A DNA stretch of 11,605 bases. Source: Pseudobdellovibrio sp. Its GTDB lineage: Bacteria > Bdellovibrionota > Bdellovibrionia > Bdellovibrionales > Bdellovibrionaceae. A program made the position numbers and the translations under genes. How positions within the stretch are numbered: the stretch's first letter is position 1; the number at the start of each line of letters is the position of its first letter. Shown piece by piece: positions 7,801-11,605 of this stretch. Location of the stretch: the NCBI GenBank assembly GCA_025449725.1, contig JANWIU010000117.1:1-11605 (forward strand), in the 5' to 3' direction. Below the pieces are notes generated by a model. That model worked only from the letters and a program-made list of their open reading frames with translations, made no database searches and had not been told where the DNA came from.

Positions 7801-7921
7801 TATCTGATAAAGCCAGTCCACTTAACCCCAGATTGACAGCTTGCTTAATTAACTCCTGCGCAGAAGAGGCCCCACGTAAAAATGAAAAGTTGGTTTTGCA
7901 TTTAAGCTCTGTGTATTTCAT
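4817..7921 (-). CDS. dnaE2: Error-prone DNA polymerase DnaE2 / ImuC (C-family, DNA polymerase III alpha-like)
   Basis: ImuC is the catalytic polymerase of the ImuABC mutasome and performs mutagenic bypass of DNA lesions. The 1034-residue protein has the DnaE2 layout. A PHP domain begins NFSFLRGASS near residue 11. The polymerase core carries GRGSAANSIVCYILG (340-354), catalytic Asp382 and Asp384 in PDIDVDF, Asp519 in LMKIDVLSIG, and HGTFQIESRAQMNML (560-574). Fingers include FQEQIMQI and GFPESHAASYASLAYKSAYMK. A C-terminal OB fold lies around 937-1010. Length and the absence of a long C-terminal tau-binding region fit DnaE2 rather than replicative DnaE. Residues 870-874 read QISLF, a good beta-clamp-binding pentapeptide between the helix-hairpin-helix and OB regions. 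The loop usually read VRPGP is VRPSP here. ATG overlaps the imuB stop (ATGA at 7918-7921) with AGGGAG seven bases upstream. Confidence 0.97.
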   Translation of the reverse strand: MKYTELKCKTNFSFLRGASSAQELIKQAVNLGLSGLALSDINGVYALPRAYEAFLSLTVEEKKTFKLITGAEVTLRDHPPITLLARNKKGYGILCRIITEAHAGKEKGMACISLSELTSILEAAEFQDEVFCLPDVNTFTNIEVLKELFPTTLYLPLGRYLDGKDSERTENILRLSSLHGLPYVAVNDVHYHIKERRALQDAVTCIREGKTIETAGYLLFSNSERHLKDSQMMQELFKDLPLALANNQFISETCHFSLSELKYTYPAEFIPAGHTAATYLKEVVMDRARYTYKSDTVPETALKQIQLELNFFAKRGDEHYFLTVHDIVNFARENNIICQGRGSAANSIVCYILGITSVDPIQMNLLFDRFMNDGRREPPDIDVDFEHERREEVIQYIYRRFGRHRAAMVAAVRTYRSRSCLIELSKALGIEVGTMSAGELEEKFYEIAKDKAPRLKLIAELTEQLARFPRHLSIHSGGFLLSDEPLCNLVPVEPARMQDRTIIQWDKDDLETIGLMKIDVLSIGFLTALHKATDLAGINWREIKDDDEATYKMIQKAETHGTFQIESRAQMNMLVQTLPRNYYDLVVQVALVRPSPTVGGMVQPFIKGLFAARAGKPFRIGHPQLEKILARTYGVPIFQEQIMQISIEVAGFTASEADQLRRSLSAHRTADSVNEMGQRLYKSLVENGIPKEFGKALFEYVKGYAHYGFPESHAASYASLAYKSAYMKCHYPAELVCSLINSQPLGFYSDDALIAEAKRNGGVTFLPLDPNVSDWDCKMEGQKTVRMGFRNLKRIKKADVEKMLDERSKRQFTSLEDFIARTNFSKELLENLSIADVFKTFGVDRRHAYWQSLEFTNLVTNSGAPKKNEQISLFNESSRIDLDQNIFSSMRLFEEIASDHSKLGYSLQGNMMKALRPEIPWLPKLTSADLKTLPKGRRVSYAGILSILQRPPPAKGTAFITLEDEFGSIDTVLQKATYEKYEEVIRHSRYLIFTGVLQKRGTGTSLKVESVESFGRKKEEKPIERMQKLNAIKW

Positions 7922-9249
7922 GCAAAAGCTCCCTGCAAAAAATATTGCCCTTTGCGATTGCGAAAATCAAACAGTGTTCGTCCGTCTTCTAGCTCCAAAG
8001 TAAAATAATCGCGGTCATAGCTGTCTTGCAAATTGGAAGGATCTTCAAACCAAGCACCGTTAATGCGCTCAATTGAAGATTTTTTAATGATCTTAAATGG
8101 TTCACCTTGGTAACAAAAAATCGAATTCTTTAAAGTTACCGGTTCAGGACTAAAAAGATGAGTGGGGCGGATAGGAAAGCGGAGAATTGGCGGCGGATTT
8201 TTTATATTGCTGCATTTCTTCCACGACTTCTCCGGACGGTGATCTTCAACCAGTTCAGCATGGTAAACACTGCCTTCGCCGTGTATTTCGGTCAGTTGTG
8301 CCAATAGAGCATATTTTGCTTCTGCGACCTCCTCATGACGATGAAAAAAATTTTTTTGCCCGCTGACCCCGGGTGTAGTTTCTATCACAACGGTTTCAAT
8401 TCCCTGTAACGGTGTTGTTACAGGGTGATCAGTGAAATCTTTTGACAGGCGTTCTCTTATTATGGCTAAGGCTCCTTTGGTGTAAGCCTGCGGCAACAAA
8501 AACTCAAATTGAAATTCTCTGAACGGTTTAAGCTGGCGCGAATTGGTTTCAAAAAAAATTCTTAAACGCATCTTCTGTGCGCGCCTTTCCCGTATCCATA
8601 GCCTTTGAAAGATCTGATCCAGTTGTTTCTTTAATTCAAACAACACAGGCTCTAGTTCTCCGTAAAATTCAAAATAAGGAAGTTCCGTCTTTTCTCTGAT
8701 AATTTCAGCGGGCTTCCAATAAGGCCAGGTTAACAGTACGGAATGTTCCAGTCTTTGACGGCTAAGTAAGGCGATAGGGCCAAAACGTGATACAAGTTGA
8801 TTGGCGGGAATATTTTTAAACTGAGATATTTTGTGAACTCCCAGATCTTGAAAGGCCGTAATCATTTTTTGTATGTAAGGTTTCACGACGGGGTCGTTGT
8901 TAAAGGGATCAGTAAAGTCATAGAGGGCGTCTAAAGTCAGTGAATCGATGATTTGCGAGCCGTGCCGGGCCCGGGCCAGAGCGTCTGTTAAATCACGCCC
9001 CAGTCCTAAGCGAGCGCTCACTTCAATTCGCTTTAGCCATGGGTTCAATAGTTGCTGAAATATTTTAACAAACTCTTCAGGACTGTAAAGCAGACGCATT
9101 TTCCCGATTTCAACAAAGACGGCTTCGTTTTTTCTAACAGCAATTTGCGGACTGAAGCGCAGGCAAAGCTCTGCCAACTTTTCGGTAGGGCCGGGCTCAT
9201 TCAGCCACAGGCACGCCACATTTAAATTCTTTTCTGTTAAAGAATTCAT
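7918..9249 (-). CDS. imuB: ImuB, Y-family DNA polymerase-like adaptor of the mutasome
   Basis: ImuB resembles Y-family polymerases but lacks the catalytic acidic residues. In studied species it is the hub that binds ImuA, DnaE2 and the sliding clamp. The 443-residue protein starts NVACLWLN, where active polymerases have an acidic DxD-type strand, and has EAVFVEIGKMRLLY in place of the SIDEAYLD-type motif. Family signatures toward the C-terminus are clear: ALLAQLTEIHGEGSVY (314-329) with AELVEDHRPEKSW (331-343), RPTHLFSPEPV (361-371), and the terminal RDYFTLELEDGRTLFDF with QYFLQGAFA. Residues 298-302, QKNFF, sit where ImuB proteins usually carry the QLxLF clamp-binding peptide. It is slightly shorter than many ImuB proteins (about 480-500). 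Start ATG overlaps the imuA stop (ATGA, 9246-9249), with AGGAAG five bases upstream (9255-9260). Position between imuA and dnaE2 confirms the call. Confidence 0.94.
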   Translation of the reverse strand: MNSLTEKNLNVACLWLNEPGPTEKLAELCLRFSPQIAVRKNEAVFVEIGKMRLLYSPEEFVKIFQQLLNPWLKRIEVSARLGLGRDLTDALARARHGSQIIDSLTLDALYDFTDPFNNDPVVKPYIQKMITAFQDLGVHKISQFKNIPANQLVSRFGPIALLSRQRLEHSVLLTWPYWKPAEIIREKTELPYFEFYGELEPVLFELKKQLDQIFQRLWIRERRAQKMRLRIFFETNSRQLKPFREFQFEFLLPQAYTKGALAIIRERLSKDFTDHPVTTPLQGIETVVIETTPGVSGQKNFFHRHEEVAEAKYALLAQLTEIHGEGSVYHAELVEDHRPEKSWKKCSNIKNPPPILRFPIRPTHLFSPEPVTLKNSIFCYQGEPFKIIKKSSIERINGAWFEDPSNLQDSYDRDYFTLELEDGRTLFDFRNRKGQYFLQGAFA

Positions 9250-9788
9250 TCAGACTTCCTGTAGCGCTGCTTTAAAATATTAATATTAAACTGATCACGC
9301 ACTCCGGAAACTTCCAGTTGTAAAGCCACGGGCCAGTTTTGTGTGATAGGCTTTTCTGCGGCTAGAAAAAAGCTGCTGTTGGATTTTTCAGTTAACAACT
9401 GAAAGCTCTGAAGCATTTTGATTTCATTAAAATAGTGTGTGCTGATCACCACAGGAAACACCTGGCTTTGGATCACTTTGCGTAAAGACGAAAATTCTTT
9501 TTCTTTAAACACTGCAAAAGTAATACGGGTCAGATCAATTCCGCGCTGATGAAGTGCTGTTGGTAAAATACTTTGAGAATTTTCAGCCCAGAAGCAGTTA
9601 AGTGAAGGGTTATCTTTCAAAAAAGATATGAACCATTCAAAGCGGCTGGGGCCTTGAAGCTCAACGATTGCACCTTTTGGGATTCCATCTTGTAAGTGCG
9701 GTGCCGGCCACGCTTCGCGGGGCAGGGTTATGTCCATGGCATTTATCGCCAGTTTGAGATGACGAATTTGTTCCGCTTGGCTGGCCAT
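9246..9788 (-). CDS. imuA: ImuA, RecA-like accessory protein of the mutasome (short form)
   Basis: First gene of the imuA-imuB-dnaE2 cassette; ImuA family proteins look like trimmed RecA and support damage-induced mutagenesis with ImuB and DnaE2. The 180-residue product has the family N-terminus: a basic helix, then AWPAPHLQDGIPKGAIVELQG (GIPKG at 35-39), followed by a P-loop position that reads GPSRFEW (46-52). No Walker A GxxxxGK(T/S) is present, so ATP binding is doubtful. CFWAENSQSILPTALHQRGID (65-85) matches the usual beta-strand plus 'LGLD' region. It is shorter than many ImuA proteins (about 220-260 residues). AAGGAGG at 9793-9799 is a near-perfect ribosome binding site four bases before the ATG. 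The identification relies partly on gene order, because the sequence is divergent. Transcription likely begins in 9789-9892. Confidence 0.88.
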   Translation of the reverse strand: MASQAEQIRHLKLAINAMDITLPREAWPAPHLQDGIPKGAIVELQGPSRFEWFISFLKDNPSLNCFWAENSQSILPTALHQRGIDLTRITFAVFKEKEFSSLRKVIQSQVFPVVISTHYFNEIKMLQSFQLLTEKSNSSFFLAAEKPITQNWPVALQLEVSGVRDQFNINILKQRYRKSE

Positions 9789-9792
9789 GAAA

Positions 9793-9799
9793 CCTCCTT
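9793..9799 (-). promoter_or_regulatory. Strong Shine-Dalgarno for imuA
   Basis: Minus-strand AAGGAGG, seven bases fully complementary to the 16S rRNA tail, lies four bases before the imuA ATG. It is the strongest ribosome binding site in the window and implies efficient translation once the operon is transcribed, so control probably lies at transcription. Confidence 0.8.
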
Positions 9800-9819
9800 A
9801 AATTACATTAAAGAGAAGG

Positions 9820-9834
9820 CTTGACGGTTTCAAG
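9820..9834 (-). promoter_or_regulatory. Short palindrome in the imuA leader, candidate operator
   Basis: CTTGA at 9820-9824 and TCAAG at 9830-9834 form a perfect 5-bp inverted repeat with a 5-bp spacer (minus strand CTTGAAACCGTCAAG). It lies 32 bp before the imuA start, just downstream of the candidate -10. It does not match LexA boxes I know for proteobacterial groups. A chance palindrome is possible. Confidence 0.3.
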
Positions 9835-9841
9835 TAAAATG

Positions 9842-9859
9842 TGTAAATTATATGTAAAT
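9842..9859 (-). promoter_or_regulatory. Candidate imuA promoter with an overlapping 7-mer direct repeat
   Basis: On the minus strand a consensus TATAAT (9847-9852) lies about 58 bp before the imuA ATG. It is embedded between two exact copies of ATTTACA (plus-strand TGTAAAT at 9842-9848 and 9853-9859) set 11 bp apart, one helical turn. A third GTAAA-type half-site follows at 9834-9838. The -35 position (TCTAAA) is poor. A protein bound to the repeats would cover the -10, which suits repression, but the regulator is not identified. Confidence 0.4.
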
Positions 9860-9892
9860 CAAGGTTTGGTTTAGATGATAGTTAAAGGACTA

Positions 9893-10402
9893 CTAGTTAT
9901 CACTCACTAAAAAATTAAACGAGTGATCCGTTAATTTATTTTTTATCATCCAACGGCCGGCAGGCTCGTTGACAGCGAACTTTAATTCACTACTGGCACT
10001 TTCACCTGGTCTTAAAGAAATATTAGGAACGGGCTTCTTGTCATCAGCCCAGAGCGTGCTTTCCGCCGTAACTGATTTTTTTGAGTTTAAAGAAGTGATA
10101 TTAAACATCGAGCTCTGAAGGCGTAGGATTTTCTTACCGACGTTACTTATATAAACATTAAAAATCATATTAGGGGGCTCAACTCTGAGAACCTTATAAG
10201 TAACATCGACCTCCGATGTACGGTACTCAGCAAGACGCACGCCTTGATCTAATTTATTGCCAGTAATTTGGAATCGCATCTTAAAAGTCTTAGTACCAAA
10301 TCCGAAGAAGGCAGGCTCACGGGGAGAAGAAGTCTCAACTGGCTCGGTTGTCGTACAAGCTGTTAAGGCTAAAAATGTAATTAAGAAAAATAACTTCTTC
10401 AT
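9893..10402 (-). CDS. Small putative lipoprotein of unknown function
   Basis: The 169-residue product begins with MKKLFFLITFLALTAC, a short type II signal peptide with lipobox LTAC and lipidation predicted at Cys16. Residue +2 is Thr, so it is not an obvious inner-membrane retention signal, and outer-membrane anchoring is likely in a Gram-negative cell. After a Thr/Ser/Pro-rich linker (17-32), the body (35-165) alternates polar and hydrophobic residues like a single immunoglobulin-like beta sandwich. The stretch VYISNVGKKILRL, then ISLRPGESASSELKF, resembles the loop-strand pattern of such domains. No catalytic residues are visible and I do not recognise the family. Ribosome binding sequence is weak. 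It lies on the same strand as the upstream flavin oxidase (83-bp gap) and the downstream imuA (104-bp gap). I see no terminator separating it from imuA, so read-through into the cassette is possible. Confidence 0.85.
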   Translation of the reverse strand: MKKLFFLITFLALTACTTTEPVETSSPREPAFFGFGTKTFKMRFQITGNKLDQGVRLAEYRTSEVDVTYKVLRVEPPNMIFNVYISNVGKKILRLQSSMFNITSLNSKKSVTAESTLWADDKKPVPNISLRPGESASSELKFAVNEPAGRWMIKNKLTDHSFNFLVSDN

Positions 10403-10485
10403 TACTTTAATTTTAAGTTAAAGCAGAAGATGCCGCGGAGCCTAAACTGGCATAGAGGTATAAAATTGGCCTAAGGTTTAGTTTG

Positions 10486-11605
10486 TTATCCTGCGCTTAA
10501 CACTAGGGCCGTGCAAGTACGCTTTAAAATAGGCATTCTTGTTCTAAACACCGGTCCGGTTGGAAAGTCTAACTTGTTAACCTGAATTCTGGCTGCTGCG
10601 CGAATCGCAGTGCGAACAGCGCCATTCATGTATCCATACGATGCGCTGATGTCTCCACGCTTGTTATTGTCTTTGTCAGATCCGACAAAGTAAATGTTGG
10701 CACTCAGGTTTTCTGCAAACAATCCCGGCGCGCGACTGTATGTTGCATTGAAAGTTCCGGCGTAGCTCTTCTTCCATGTTTGCACATCGGTCGCAAGTAA
10801 GTGTGATCTTAAATCTTCAAGTCCCGGCACCTGTACAATCTGATTCAAGATTTGGGTCAAACGTCTTTCCTGCATTTGTTTTGAAGCCGGCCACGCCCCG
10901 GGGTACAACGTGATAACACCTTTTCGCGATCTTTGGTTTTCGGTCGTATCCCAAAATTGAACTCCGCTTTCAAGAACACCAACACCTGTAAAAGCGCGAG
11001 GGTTTTTATGAGCACGGTCCCAAAATTTATTATCGAAAACCAAAAATATTTTAGCGTTGGTGCCGAACGGCAGGGCTGCGGCATCGCGAATACGCTCGGC
11101 CGGAAGTTCAGGAGCATTAATTTTTATTTTTTCAAGATCATAAGCGGGGACAGCAAATACCACGTTCGCGGCTTTCACAGTTTCTTTGGCTGCAGTAGTG
11201 ATTTCAAAGTCCTGTCCTGTAATTTGCGTAACCGATGTTACAGGCGAATTCTTGCGAATTTTATCTGAATGTCTTTCTTCCAGCTTTTGAATAATTGAGT
11301 CCGTACCACCGGTCACTCTGTACTTTTCATCGGCCTCCGGAATGATTTCTAATTTTATTTTTTCACCGGATTTTTCAAGACTGATGTAATCCAGTAAAAC
11401 CTCGGCATTGACCTCAGCCAGGGAAACCCCGAATTCGCTTTTCATTAAAGCTTCCAAAAGTGACTGGCTGTAAACGCCGCCCGTAACAAGTGAATGAGCT
11501 TTAGTAGATCGAAGTTCAGCATTCAAACGGCGCTTTTCTAAGCCGCTTGAGTTAGCGCGGGTCTTTTGAAGCTCCAGTATCTTTTCGAGAATGGCGCGGT
11601 CTTGC
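10486..11605 (-). CDS. Flavin monoamine oxidase family protein (FAD-dependent), N-terminus beyond window
   Basis: The reading frame is open from the stop at 10486 to the right edge, giving 372 visible residues; the gene continues past 11605. A TTG at 11524-11526 is in frame but is not a likely start, because the frame stays open upstream and the essential N-terminal FAD-binding GxGxxG is not in the visible part. Family features seen are YRVTGGTDSIIQKLEE (about 11275-11320), the DE-x-YRV-x-GG segment of amine oxidases; a substrate-domain strand NVVFAVPAYDLEKI; and the C-terminal flavin-contacting block IYFVGSD followed by GYMNGAVRTAIRAA (about 10595-10640). The reaction would be oxidative deamination or a related flavin oxidation; the substrate is unknown. 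The last 30 residues (PTGPVFRTRMPILKRTC region) go beyond the usual end and have no recognised role. It is upstream of, and co-oriented with, the lipoprotein gene. Confidence 0.87.
   Translation of the reverse strand, partial: QDRAILEKILELQKTRANSSGLEKRRLNAELRSTKAHSLVTGGVYSQSLLEALMKSEFGVSLAEVNAEVLLDYISLEKSGEKIKLEIIPEADEKYRVTGGTDSIIQKLEERHSDKIRKNSPVTSVTQITGQDFEITTAAKETVKAANVVFAVPAYDLEKIKINAPELPAERIRDAAALPFGTNAKIFLVFDNKFWDRAHKNPRAFTGVGVLESGVQFWDTTENQRSRKGVITLYPGAWPASKQMQERRLTQILNQIVQVPGLEDLRSHLLATDVQTWKKSYAGTFNATYSRAPGLFAENLSANIYFVGSDKDNNKRGDISASYGYMNGAVRTAIRAAARIQVNKLDFPTGPVFRTRMPILKRTCTALVLSAG

Noticed and set aside
10933..11268. Plus-strand open frame of about 111 codons
   Set aside because: It lies entirely antisense to the flavin oxidase, whose protein sequence is conserved-looking throughout this stretch.
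11524..11526. TTG as the start of the flavin oxidase
   Set aside because: The frame stays open to the window edge and the N-terminal FAD-binding domain is missing, so the gene is simply truncated by the window.

Overview
The window (11,605 bp, moderately AT-rich) reads as ordinary bacterial chromosome. It is densely coded, with a short operon-like pair on the + strand and a long block on the - strand. I see no insertion sequence, phage gene, tRNA, rRNA or CRISPR array. My best guess for the source is a Bdellovibrio-like proteobacterium, based on protein style, base composition and the set of genes. This is an inference; no rRNA or lineage-specific marker is present to prove it.

Layout, left to right. 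(1) 1-820, - strand: selenophosphate synthase SelD, with its C-terminus cut off by the window edge. (2) 912-1577, +: a class I SAM-dependent O-methyltransferase of the caffeoyl-CoA OMT type. (3) 1702-3619, +: an endonuclease/exonuclease/phosphatase (EEP) family protein followed by a ClsB-type cardiolipin synthase. These two overlap and are probably co-translated. The synthase appears to start at a CTG codon inside the EEP gene. (4) 3820-4737, +: a secreted six-cysteine protein of unknown function, behind an AT-rich promoter region and closed by two consecutive hairpins, the second a strong intrinsic terminator. (5) 9788 down to 4817, -: a complete imuA-imuB-dnaE2(imuC) mutagenesis cassette with 4-bp ATGA overlaps at both junctions. 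(6) 10402-9893, -: a small lipoprotein. (7) 11605-10486, -: the C-terminal part of a flavin monoamine oxidase family protein, running off the right edge.

The functional centre is the ImuABC mutasome, the SOS-associated translesion synthesis system of many bacteria that lack DNA polymerase V. ImuB is the non-catalytic Y-family adaptor, ImuC the error-prone C-family polymerase, and ImuA a RecA-like accessory factor. In this copy both ImuB (QKNFF) and ImuC (QISLF) carry clamp-binding-like pentapeptides. ImuA is short and has lost a recognisable Walker A lysine. The promoter region lacks the TTAC-N3-GTAA box that I recall as the Bdellovibrio LexA site; instead it has a 7-mer direct repeat over a TATAAT element and a separate short palindrome. 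The EEP-ClsB pair matches the linkage seen in E. coli (ybhP-clsB) and points to membrane phospholipid synthesis. I found no clearly new multi-gene system. The most worthwhile leads are the imuA control region, the clamp motif in ImuC, the CTG start of the cardiolipin synthase, and the unknown secreted protein.
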